From: Pyrenophora tritici-repentis
Lineage: Eukaryota > Ascomycota > Dothideomycetes > Pleosporales > Pleosporaceae
Reading direction: 5' to 3'
DNA length: 64,000 nt
Assembly (NCBI RefSeq): GCF_003171515.1
Contig: NC_089397.1
Location: forward strand, 992,001 to 1,056,000
The first letter of the stretch is position 1, and the number at the start of each line of letters is the position of its first letter. Position numbers and translations under genes: made by a program. A model generated the notes under the pieces. That model did not search any database and was not told where the DNA came from. It worked only from the letters and a program-made list of their open reading frames with translations. Shown here piece by piece: positions 10,981 through 21,646 of this stretch.

Positions 10981-13690
10981 TAAAAAGCCGACTAGCTCCG
11001 TGTAGAAGACAGGAAGTATCAAGACAACAGAGAGTAGACTTCATACCCCAGATAGAGACCAGTAGAACAACAGTATGCCTCTCTAGAAACTAATGTTTTC
11101 CAACGTGGAAACCTCACATGGGTACTTTGGTTTTAAACTTAAGCTCAATGTCTCCTACGGAAGAGGTAGAGGTCTCCACTCACAAAATTTATACCGCCAA
11201 TCCCAGCAAACAGAAAGCGACATTAATCATTCTTCTCACAATTTTAGAACATAAACACTCTATCAGGTAGTTTTTAGGTTTGTATGTGGGCTCAACGGCT
11301 TTTGCACACCACACGATAAGCAGCCGGGAACCATTTTTATTCAAAAGGAAGGCGAAGAGACCACAGGACATTATCATCTTTGTAGTTGGTTTTAGGAAAA
11401 ACACATGCATTGTGTAAGTCCTTCTTTGGATTTTTTTCCGGGTTTCTAGAAGTTTGAGGAGAAAGATGACAGATAGAAAAGAGGAGCAGAGGGTTTATAT
11501 AGGTGGCCGACTCGCGATATGCAGCGCACATGCATCCCCCACTTCATCCGTTTCGGAAATATATACGCTGTCCGCTGCCATCAATTTTTACACGACACTC
11601 TTCTCTCCACACAAATTAGCAGATTTTTGCGTCCGTTTTATTTCCACAGCAACGAGAAAATATACGTGGTTAAGGTTTGTTTCAAAGAACATCGAGATCG
11701 AGGACATGCTGCCTACTTTTATGCAGAAGAGTAATGAGATGGAGTCGTATGTAGGGTAAGAAAGAAAGATGGTAGAGAGTTGCCAAAGACTTTTATATGC
11801 GAGAGTAAGGCTGGAAAAGCAGGGTATGAGTATTGACTGGTGGTGATTTTCAGCAACAGAAGAACACATTTGTAGGTAGCATCAGCTCTTTTAACCAAGA
11901 TAGAACCATACGGTGATAGTAAATCTGTTTTAATCCACAATACCCAGAGAGGGAAAGAAGAAAAGCGGAAAGTTTTTGATACCGGAGCCTATACACAGGC
12001 TCGGAGCAAACAGCCACATCTTCAGGAAGACCCTTATTTTTGAAACGGTCGAGGAACGATGTGAAGTATTCGTCTTGTCTTTCACCACACTATCTACAGT
12101 GCCTGATTTAAAGAAGTAGAGAAGTAAGAAGAAGAGACCGGTGTTTATACCCTCAGCTGCCAAAAGCCCCAGAGGAAACAGACATGCGAAAGCTCGGAAC
12201 ACGTTTGAAGAATAGCAGAAGATGTAACGGTTTGGGCCTTGCCAAGATCCACTTGAGTGAGAGTTGGGTACGGCTATCGCTACCACACTTTATCATCACA
12301 CACACCTATATAGCTGCAGTTCCTCCATAGCTAAACAATACAACGCAGTCCTCCTCCTCTCCTCACCCCGTTACAGAAGACCATAGACCAGTTCAATCTT
12401 GAATTTTCGACTAGAATCGGCCGAGAAAAGACTTGCTCCCCGTTTTTCTGAGATTTTGACACCACTCTCAGCGTGTAATTTTTAGAAAAGTAAAAAAGTA
12501 AAAAAGTAAGAAGTAAGAAGGAGAAAGCAAAGGTTTTATACCCCATCGCCACCAAGAGACCAACAGAAAACAGCCATTTGTTTTTAGCGCGTTCATTTTC
12601 GAAAGGCAGAAAACCATGTAGCAAAGCTGAGAGTGTTTTAGGAATAGCGAGGAACAAGATACTCATATTAATCCGAGTTTTTAACACACCATGTATAATA
12701 TGTGCAATGGTCGAATTTAAGAGAGGAGAAAATGAGAAGGAGAAAGCAGAAGTTTTATACTCCACCACCAGCTCCAGACAACTCAGAGGAAACAGGCATA
12801 AATCCTGGGGAGATCGCTTTTAAGAAAGGCAGAACACCATGCCAGAATCCTCTATCAGAATGAACAGGAAATATGCTATCGTAATACTTGTTTCTATTCC
12901 ATTTCTCGAACTGTTTGGAAAGTAGAGAGTAGAAGAATAGGAGAAAGAGGTAGGAAGGTAGAACTTTATTACCCCTAACCCAAGACAAGTCATGGCTCTT
13001 CTTTGAAGGGATTGACAAAAACAAACATGGCTAGTTTGCTCAAAGTTTTATGTAGACTGGTAGTTTTTTAAGAGTAACTTGGTAAGAGAGGTGGAAAGAA
13101 GCAGGAAGTGGTCGTTTTATATCCTTAGCGCGACATCTTCTACGGCACAGCCATTCCGCCTTTTTTGGTCGTTTCTAGTTTCACAGGAAATTATGGGCGG
13201 ATATATGGCTCCGCGCACGAGGTCTCCTCCCCCATCCGAACAGTCGGAAGGTTTTTTTTAGAACAGTATCTTCTTCCAACTGTGTTTAGTAGAGGTGCTT
13301 CAAGCCGAACATCTCGCTGTGCTTCGTCATTTTCTTAAATGTAGTAAATGACCCAGAAGATTTTTCAGAACGCAGCCATTTCACATCCTGTTTCTTTTCA
13401 AAAAAGGCGCAGAATAACGTATAGGCCATGGTAGTTTTTTAGTTATAGAAGTAGGTAGAACAACACATCTGACAAAGACATCAGTTGTCTGTAGTAGTTA
13501 TAGGTTAAGAAGAAAGCTCGGAAACAAACATCGATCACTACGTCTTCGGTTTTAGTATAACCCTCTTCTCTCGGCACATACGCTTTTCGAGGGTTTGGAA
13601 TATGGAAAGTTTTGGGAAAATAAAAAGGTAGATGAGGAGGAAGAAAGGGTGGGCGAGGTAGCAGTGGGTTATATGCTTGGGTACAAGCTT
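10981..13690. repeat. Array of degenerate repeats with TATA plus polypurine/polypyrimidine modules
   Basis: On the plus strand a recurring block reads purine-rich tract (GGAGAAAG-like), then GTTTTATACCCC-like, then about 20 bases, then a CAGAGGAAACAG-CATG-like box. Blocks are centred near 11187, 11494, 11790, 11971, 12144, 12534, 12752, 12965, 13114 and 13669, with weaker ones near 11042, 11337 and 13553. Spacing is about 145-220 bp or roughly two to three times that. A second motif, GGTAGTTTTTTAG-like, recurs near 11265, 11380, 13057 and 13431. Read on the minus strand, each block is TATAAAA followed by a C/T-rich tract, which resembles a fungal core promoter. No open frame of credible coding character lies inside. 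The repeats are diverged, not identical copies; I do not recognise the family. Confidence 0.6.
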
Positions 13691-13894
13691 TACTAACACC
13701 GAATAGGTCTAGCTTAATATAGTCACCCCGTCCTCCAGCGCATCATCTACCAGCAACCCGCACCTGCAGGGCTCTCAATCATCAAACAAAACAGAGCAAG
13801 AAACAGTATTGTCTCTCTCTCTCTTTGTGCAAGAGCATGATATTATACTACAGTAGATAGCACATGAATCCACACGCTTATCATCTACCCGAAA
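13691..13894. other. 3' flank of PEX6
   Basis: A short noncoding stretch with a (TC)-rich run near 13810-13825, directly downstream of the PEX6 stop codon on the minus strand. Confidence 0.5.
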
Positions 13895-16800
13895 TCAAGA
13901 ATATAAGTCGTCATCCTGAGTCGCATCGCCAAACCCACCCTCCGCAATATCAACACTACTTTTGCTGGCATGGGCTGCACTAGTCGCTCTTCCTTTACCC
14001 TTCCCGCTACCACCGATATGTCCATTCCCGTTTCCGTCTCCGTTGAGTTCAAGATGCTCTGTGCGAATAACCATATCCTCGTCCGGCTCAATCGCCCTAG
14101 CCTTTCCTTTACCTTTATAGCTAGAAGCCGGCGCCGCATCCGTTTTCTTTTCATCCCCCTTCTTGCCCGCGCCTTCAAACTGTTTTCTGACTCTGTCGTA
14201 GTGTCGCAGTTCATCGGCGCTAACACTGGGTACGAGTTCCTTGTGAGCTTCCATGAAGTCTTCTTCGGTAACCATGACTGCTGTGTCTTCTTCGGTAGCC
14301 AGATGATCGAAGAAATATGCGATTGAGATGTTGGGTGAGTGTGTACTGTTGTACTCTTTGACCTTTTCGTCGACGATGCGCGCGCTGCGTGTGATGGCTT
14401 TGAGCATGGCGTCGGAGCAGAGGGCGTACATGTCAGCACCAGTGTAGGTGAACGGGAGGCCTTGGGAGACGCGTTGGAGGGAAAGGGAGGGGTGGAGTGT
14501 GAATCTGCGAAGCAAGTTAGCAACTGGAGACATAGGAAGATAATTGGTAATACATACTTTCTTGTCAATGCTTCGAGGATGGTCTGCTGCTTCTCATGGG
14601 TATCAGAAACACCCAGGTACAGCATCTTATCGAAGCGACCAGGACGCAGAAGTGCTTGATCGAGGAGATCAGGTCTGTTGGTTGCTCCGATGACGAAGAC
14701 ACCTTCTCCTCCATCGCTCATACCGTCAAGCTCGGCTAACAATTGACTGACAATTCGATCCATGACACCACCACTGTCACCTTGATTTCCACGCTTAGGC
14801 GCGACAGAGTCAAGTTCGTCGAAGAAGACAACACAAGGGCGAGCGTCGCGGGCTCTTTGAAACACGCGTCGTACATTGGCTTCCGACTCACCAATGTACA
14901 TGTTGAGCAACTCGGGACCTTTGACACTAAAGAAGTTGAGCGAGAACTCTGTGGCAATAGCCTTTGCAAGAAGCGTCTTTCCCGTTCCTGGAGGTCCGTA
15001 AAACAAGATACCACTGCGCTTCTTCATACCCTTGGCAAACAGCTCAGGACGCGACAATGGAAGCTGAATCGTTTCCATGACTGCATCCTTGACATGGGTG
15101 AGACCACCGACATCTTTCCAACCCACATTGGGGATCTTGGGAGCGCCAATAGCGTCGGCGAAGTTCTTGCGTGCGGCATCCACCGCACCATCTAGATCAG
15201 CCTTTGTAAGGCTGTTACTAAAGGGACCACCTGCTAGCTCGATGTCACGCGTTGTGATGGTGTCACCCGAAGAATGGGACTTGGTAGCAGACGCGGCGAG
15301 TTCTTCGAGACGATTTCGCTTGGCAACAAAAGCTCGATCAACAACATCCACCAGGTCGCCTGCCACTAGAGCTGCAGTCTTGACAGCGACATTGCCCAAG
15401 TCAGCTTCGGGAGATAGTCGAATACCGGCGTCATCGATTATGCTTCTTAGGATGCCCTCTCTTTCGCCCTCATCAGGAGCTGTCATTTCGATCTCGTGTG
15501 TGAAGAGTCCCCGAATGCCTTCTGGTACCTTGTCGATTTCTGTTGTTGTTGCAATCAAGACACGAGAGTCGGCCAAAATTTCCTTCAGCGCAGTGTTCAT
15601 GCGATCGGCATTCAGAGCATCAACATGCTTTACAAGCAACGCTGTATACTCAGCACCGCATGAGAAAGCTCGCTCTGCCCTTGCCTTCAGGAAACCTTCG
15701 GTTTTTACATCGCCACCTCCAGCTCCACCTTCGGTTATGATGTCAAAGGCATCGATGGAAAAGGTGTGTAAGCCGAGATCCTCGCAGGCTTTTGTAGCAA
15801 GAGTAGCCTTGCCGATACCACGTTGCGTTGAAGTTATTAGAACCGCAATGGGAGGCAGGCCTAGATGAATGGCGCGAGGACTCGTAGCTACAGACATAAG
15901 CTCCCGTAGCCGTCTACGCAGTGGTGAAATGTAAGGCTTGGGTAGCTCGTCCAAAGCCATCGTCTTTTGCGAGCTTGAGACGGGCGTTCGCTTGGCGCCT
16001 AGATAGTACTGCCAGGCATTGCTGATAGGGGCCGGGGTTTTGCCTTGCTCGCTCCCGTTCATTTCCATCTTTGTGCTGGCAGCGTCCACTGTCACAGCAC
16101 CGCCCCAGATGTCCGCCTCCTCGCCATCATGAGACGTATGAGGGGCGCTAGAGACGTTACCGATCCTGAACCAGGATACAACCTTTGGGTTGCGGCTGCT
16201 AACACTGGTGCTTTCTTCGTTCGGTTTTGTTTTGGCTCTGGTCAGCAACTCCTCACTGCCAGCATCATCCTCGGCGCTGGTTTGGAACACTGCTCGACCA
16301 AGAGACTCGTCAATCGAGACCCCTATGAGATCGCCACTCTTCACGATTCGCCGCTTCTGTTCAAAGTGGTCTTTCAAAGCTGCGAAGAGACTAGGTTGGA
16401 GGAGACGGTCCGATGACAGAGGTGTTGACACCTTTAAAAGGGTGACTTCTTTTGCGGAAGGAGGCAACGAAGACCCAGTTATTCGAGGCTTTTGTATCAA
16501 GTTTCTAGGCAGATGCGAAGAGGGGCTGGGAGCTAGAGGGGTGATGCGGAGGTGAGACGGGCTGCCCAGGTTTGCGAGAAGAATCGGGGATAGGTAGGCA
16601 TTCAACGACGAGGTTGGCTGGGAGAAACCGGAGAAACTGCTTCTTCGATCAAGATCTGCAGTCTTCTGAACTGGGTAGCGGACAGCCTTCTTTGACATGT
16701 TCTCCGGTAGACCAAAGACGCGGACAGGACGCCAATTTGTGTTGTCTTCCTCATCCGCTCCACCAAAAGCTCCCAATCCCCAAAGGGGATGCGAGGAAGG

Positions 16801-18321
16801 TGCCTCAGTACCCTCAAGTCTGACCCAATCGCCAGAGAAGCAACCGACCTTGACTAGTGTGTTTATGTCGACAAAGACGCGGGCTTCCTCATCATCTTCG
16901 GTTCCTGGCTTCGGGTGAACGAGATCATCAGGGATACTTTGTAGTAGCCCTTGAGCTTTGAAGACTTTGCTCTTGCTAGTGGGCCCGCGAGCAGTCGTTG
17001 CCGTGAAGCTCGAATAGACGGACCCGGGGGTTGCGATGCCATTCGTCTTGAATTGACCCGGTCGTGGTGTTGCGGACGTGTATGCTGAAAGCGCACCTGA
17101 TGACTGAGGCGGGAGCATCGGTGCGTTCAGCGAGATGATATCGTCATCCTCGTCAGACAAACCTCCAGCATCGCTCTCAGAAAGCTCAGACTCGAAGTTG
17201 TCGGCCGACTTGTCGGCTGGGGGGGAATCATTCCGCGAATCGGCTCGGTCCTCTGCAGCGGAATAGAAGGTATCGTTGGATGTGTCATCGGCTTCGTCGT
17301 CGTCGCCGAAACCGTTGGTGGCTGAGGTTTGCTTGACAGGAAGGACAGGGTGATGTCTGGAGCTGCTGCGGTGCGACTGCAATATGACGATTCGCGTGCT
17401 CGGCAGGATTAAGCCTTGTGATACAGGCTCACAGGCGCTGACCTTGGCTGGCGGGGGCGGGACGTGTGTGATGGGATGGGCGGGCAACTTGAGAGGAAGC
17501 AAATCGCCCGTGTGCAGGACAGTCGGTAACTGTAGAGCCTCACGCACGGCTTTCCGCCAAACCTCCTCTTGTGCAGCGAGATTGACTGCTTTCCCTTGAG
17601 TCCCGTTGGCTTCGAGTTGGCGGCTCTTCGGACCTCGCGATGCACCATTCATTTGAGCGACGAAGCCCCCGCCAAACTTGGCATGCACCTCATCCAGCTT
17701 TCTCAGCGCTTCCGTATCCAGATTCACGTAAACTGTGTCCAGCCCAACTGGGATAACATCGTATATCCGCACCTCGATAGGCGCATCCCGCCTCTGCATT
17801 CTGTTCGGGGCGGCATTCTGGAGGACGTGGGAGAAGGATTGCAGCGCGAGCGACGAAGCTGGGATATGAAGGGATGAGTGTGGGCGTACGGCACCATTTT
17901 CAGCCTTTTCAGCGGGCCGTACGGGCAAGATAGTCCAGGACGGACTTTGTGAGGCTACGAGGGTGCTCGGAAGCCACGGCGTGATTGCGACATGTTGAAC
18001 GCGATCTGTTTCTCCATTTACTCCTGCATACGTCAGCCCTACGTCTATTGCCGGCATCTTGGACCGCATACCGGTATTCTTATCTTTGGCAGCAGGAAAT
18101 AGGTCATTGAACAAATCCTCGGAGAGTATCCCAACTTCACCCTTCATGCGGTCGTCAAGCAGCAGGCGCGCCGAAATAGGAGGGCGGTCAAGACGCCTTC
18201 TCCGACGCCTCTTTCGCGGATGAACGGCTTCATTGTGCGCGTCCATGGTGAATGGCATAAACAGAGGTGCCTCGGTGGGCAGAGGTATCAACGGGGGAAG
18301 CGCCGTGTTTGTCGCATACAT
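13895..18321 (-). CDS. PEX6: Peroxin-6, AAA ATPase of peroxisome biogenesis
   Basis: PEX6 and PEX1 form the hexameric motor that pulls the import receptor PEX5 out of the peroxisomal membrane. There are two exons, 18321-14558 and 14504-13895, around a 53-bp GT-AG intron, giving 1,457 residues, a normal fungal PEX6 length. The N-terminus carries a basic run (RKRRRRRR) and the ILSEDLFNDLFP stretch. The D1 cassette is degenerate (TSTQRGIGKATL, about residue 830), as expected for PEX6. D2 is canonical: Walker A GPPGTGKT (about 1108-1115), Walker B VVFFDELDS (about 1162-1170), then NRPD and LRPGRFD. After the intron come TGADMYALCSDA and a Gly/Lys-rich acidic tail. Met26 (18246), just before the basic run, could be the true start. 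It is transcribed away from the neighbouring lipase gene, with 705 bp between the starts. Confidence 0.95.
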
Positions 18322-19026
18322 CTACTCAGACGTCTGTTACGAGCCGCATTGCCTCGGCAGAGCTAAACAAGCTCGGAATACATGGATGCATGCATCATCC
18401 CCGCGACCATTAGACTGATTCGGACATAGGATTGAGTTACCACGACGCGACTCGTATCTGTCAGGTTCGCAGGCACGGTTTTGGCCTTTACGTCCACTGT
18501 ACAGTTGCTGGTCGCCGTAAATTGAGCCAGGTACCACGGGGGGCTTGTCACATGGCATGACCAACACAAACACGTACATATTCACAACATAATTTTATCC
18601 GTCGCCTGAACATTTCAATACACCGCAATGGAACATTCATGAATCGACCTGTGCTCGATCCCATCTCTTCAGCATGGCTTATCGTTGGAAACCTGCAGCC
18701 AGACCTCTCCTTCACGTGTCAACAGATGCAGCTTTGCCGCTGCCACACGAACGCTAACCCTGCTTTCATCTCCTGTCCACCCCCGTCATGGAAATTCCAG
18801 TTTTCGCCGCTCATTGGCAATTTTTACACAACATTATCCTGATCTGTCGCTGTTTTATACATATCTCCTGACGTAATCCTATCTCTGACCAAGGCGCGGG
18901 CGCATTGATCGAATTAGCCACTGCGACTCACGCACTAACTCTAGCATCTCTCAACACTGTTCTTCCATTTTACTCAATATTCACTCGCTCAGAATCTAGG
19001 CGGCCCAATTACCAGGCTAGACAAAC
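18322..19026. promoter_or_regulatory. Shared divergent promoter region, PEX6 / lipase
   Basis: A 705-bp noncoding interval between the start codons of PEX6 (minus) and the lipase gene (plus). It must hold both promoters. The lipase side is C/T-rich near 18940-19010, as is common before fungal starts. No specific operator could be identified. Confidence 0.5.
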
Positions 19027-21261
19027 ATGTCAGCCGCCAGTGCTGTCAAGCATCGTATTGAAGAACACCTCAGCCATAACGAGGAGCACACCAAATCCAA
19101 AACCCAAGCAGCAGTGGATTTTGCCCACCAGGCCGAACGTCTTGGACAGTATACCCCAGACCAAGAAGACGAGTCAACAGGTTCTACACGGGCGGTAGAG
19201 GCGCGATTCATAACCCCACAAGACCCTGTGATTGAGACTGCAGACGGTCGCAGACTTCCCGCTGTCCCTCTCGAAGAAGCGACAAAGCTCAACCAACTGA
19301 GAAACATCATCGACGACGGACATCCGGCGCAAACCAAGCCTCTGGAACCACGGTTACGTGAAGCAAAAGATGGAACAGTCCACGGCCTCCTCCCAAAAGA
19401 GGCGGAAATGCAAGGCGAAGGGTTTTCCGATGTTCCCCTAGGTGATTCAAAAGCACCCTGGAAGACGAACCCTCTTTTCCCGCCTTTGCCCATGTATGGA
19501 CCTCCTACGCTCATGAGAAGATGCCATTGCATGTTTTTCCGCGTTTCTTCTGGTATTCTGTCGTTTTTGTTCCTTCTCGTCATTGTGTTGGGTGCCGGAT
19601 TCACGTCGCTTCCCGGCATGGTTAAGCATCTAATTCTGTTGCTTACCTTTCGCGATCCTGACAAGCGGCGACCTTTCTACAACGAAGAAACCAAACGAAA
19701 GCAAGCAAGACGAGAAGCCGAGCGGGCATGGAAGAAGCAAAACATTGTACCAACAGAGAAGAAGTTGGAGAATGGGGAAGATAGCGGAACGGCTGAGGAG
19801 TTTGAACCTTTGGAGGGTGGGCCTGATCCGCTGGTCTGCGATGTTCGCTACTATGCACGACGAGTAGGGCTTGATTGCGAAATCTTCGATGTTCAGACAG
19901 AAGACGGCTTCATCATCGAACTCTGGCATCTCTACAACCCTCGGGATTACAAACGGACGGAATCCTCCCAGCGCTCGCCACACTCACCCGAGCTTTTCCC
20001 TGAAGACGGCAGTCGGGTCGCTGGATCGCAATATCCAGAAGGAAACAAGAAATACCCGGTCCTCATGATACACGGCCTCTTGCAATCTGCGGGCGCTTAC
20101 TGCACAAACGACGATGACAGCCTCGCCTTCTTCCTCGCAAAGTCCGGCTATGATGTCTGGCTTGGCAACAATCGATGTGGTTTCAAGCCTCGTCACAGCA
20201 GTCTGGACTACGGCGATCCGCGCATGTGGGCATGGAATATTCGCCAAATGGGCGTGATGGACCTTCCAGCCCTGATCTCTCGTGTACTGTCCGAAACGGG
20301 CTTTGAGAAATTGGGACTCGTGGCTCATTCGCAAGGCACCACACAATCACTCGTCGCCATGGCCAAGGAACAAAGGCCCGAGATTGGTGAGAAGATCTCC
20401 GTATTCTGCGCTTTGGCACCTGCTGCCTACGCTGGCCATCTCATCAACAAGGCACAATTCAAATTCATGCAAGTCATCAGCCCGAACATGTTCCGGACCG
20501 TGTTCGGTATCCATGCATTCATCCCTTTTATGATGATCATGCACAGCCTTCTTCCAGGCAAGTTCTATGGCTCAATGGGGTACCGCGTCTTTGCTTTCCT
20601 GTTCAACTGGACAGATGATCGATGGGAGCGCGATCTCAGGAACCGCATGTTTCAGTTTGCTCCTGTTTACGTGAGTGCGGAGAGTATGAGATGGTGGCTT
20701 GGACGAGAATGTTTCGCAAAGCAAAAGTGCATATTGGCCACAAGAGAAGAGAAGGCTATTGAAGACCGAGAAGATGAGGAGCATGATCACAAGAGTATCC
20801 AACAACAGATAGAGCCAAATAACGCTGATAAAGAGGACGAGCAGGGGAGGAAAGATGCTGGTCGTTATGCTTGGTACGGACCGCAAACTCCCCCATTTGC
20901 ACTATGGGTCTGCGGTTCCGATGACCTTGTAGACGGCCGCCGGCTTCTGCGTCGTTTTGAGCGTGGTCGCGAACCTCACGTCGACGTGGTTCATTCCAAG
21001 GTCATTGAAGGATACGAACATCTGGATGTGATCTGGGCAATGGACTCTATTGAGAAGGTTGGAAAGGAGGTCAGAGAAGTGATTTGGAAGACGGCATCGG
21101 ACGAGGCGCGCAAGGTGTGTCGGACGCCCAAGGGATGTGAAGATATTCAGGATTATTACAAGAAGGGTGAGAGGCGGTCGAGTAGGGTGCAAATCGATGC
21201 CTCTGCTGGTGAGTGGAGTAAGAAGGGCCAATCACAAGTGGCTGGTGGCCCTGGAGAGTAA
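19027..21261 (+). CDS. Membrane-anchored alpha/beta-hydrolase lipase, steryl-ester-hydrolase type
   Basis: A single-exon gene of 744 residues. It resembles the acid-lipase-like family that includes yeast Yeh1/Yeh2/Tgl1, which hydrolyse steryl esters or triacylglycerol. A polar N-terminal region is followed by one strong transmembrane segment (ILSFLFLLVIVLGAGF, about 177-192). The AB-hydrolase-associated part begins near DVQTEDGFIIELWHLYNP (about 288-305). The core shows the HGLLQSAG oxyanion-loop region (about 349), the nucleophile elbow AHSQG with Ser435, a probable acid in CGSDDLVDGR and a probable catalytic His in EGYEHLD. An acidic, charged insert rich in Glu/Asp (about 575-620) separates cap and C-terminal core. 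Location in lipid droplet, ER or plasma membrane is inference from the anchor. Family is clear; exact substrate is not. Confidence 0.9.
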   Translation: MSAASAVKHRIEEHLSHNEEHTKSKTQAAVDFAHQAERLGQYTPDQEDESTGSTRAVEARFITPQDPVIETADGRRLPAVPLEEATKLNQLRNIIDDGHPAQTKPLEPRLREAKDGTVHGLLPKEAEMQGEGFSDVPLGDSKAPWKTNPLFPPLPMYGPPTLMRRCHCMFFRVSSGILSFLFLLVIVLGAGFTSLPGMVKHLILLLTFRDPDKRRPFYNEETKRKQARREAERAWKKQNIVPTEKKLENGEDSGTAEEFEPLEGGPDPLVCDVRYYARRVGLDCEIFDVQTEDGFIIELWHLYNPRDYKRTESSQRSPHSPELFPEDGSRVAGSQYPEGNKKYPVLMIHGLLQSAGAYCTNDDDSLAFFLAKSGYDVWLGNNRCGFKPRHSSLDYGDPRMWAWNIRQMGVMDLPALISRVLSETGFEKLGLVAHSQGTTQSLVAMAKEQRPEIGEKISVFCALAPAAYAGHLINKAQFKFMQVISPNMFRTVFGIHAFIPFMMIMHSLLPGKFYGSMGYRVFAFLFNWTDDRWERDLRNRMFQFAPVYVSAESMRWWLGRECFAKQKCILATREEKAIEDREDEEHDHKSIQQQIEPNNADKEDEQGRKDAGRYAWYGPQTPPFALWVCGSDDLVDGRRLLRRFERGREPHVDVVHSKVIEGYEHLDVIWAMDSIEKVGKEVREVIWKTASDEARKVCRTPKGCEDIQDYYKKGERRSSRVQIDASAGEWSKKGQSQVAGGPGE

Positions 21262-21646
21262 GACGGATGCAGCTCCTAGGGTTCTCGTGGCCATGTCCCG
21301 AGTGCTGGCGATAGGGGCTTATTTTCGCGTTCGCGTCGCACGGTTGGAGCACATGGATGGCGTCTTCTCCTTTTCCTTGAGCACACAATATACCCATCCT
21401 CCTTTTCACGATAATGTCAGATGCACAGTATAAATCAAATTGACGTGAGGTTATGCATGAAAAGACGGGATGAAAGTGGCAAGGCGCCGCGTCGCGTAAA
21501 CAAACCCAGACCCCTGCATAACCCCACCAAGCTACGACCAACGGGGCTGTCTTCACCGCTTGAACCCAGGACACTTCTACCACGACCGTTGCGCCGGCAC
21601 TTTGACGTCCCTTTGACAGTCTGTTTGACACAGCAACACATCCACC
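21262..21646. other. Lipase 3' flank and alpha-tubulin promoter
   Basis: A 385-bp noncoding interval between two genes on the same strand. I could pick out no specific element beyond a C-rich stretch just before the tubulin ATG. Confidence 0.5.

Noticed and set aside
15077..15868. A 263-codon plus-strand frame inside PEX6
   Set aside because: Antisense shadow of the PEX6 ATPase region, whose sense reading is unambiguous.
19017..19664. A 215-codon minus-strand frame in the lipase gene
   Set aside because: Shadow of the lipase coding strand.
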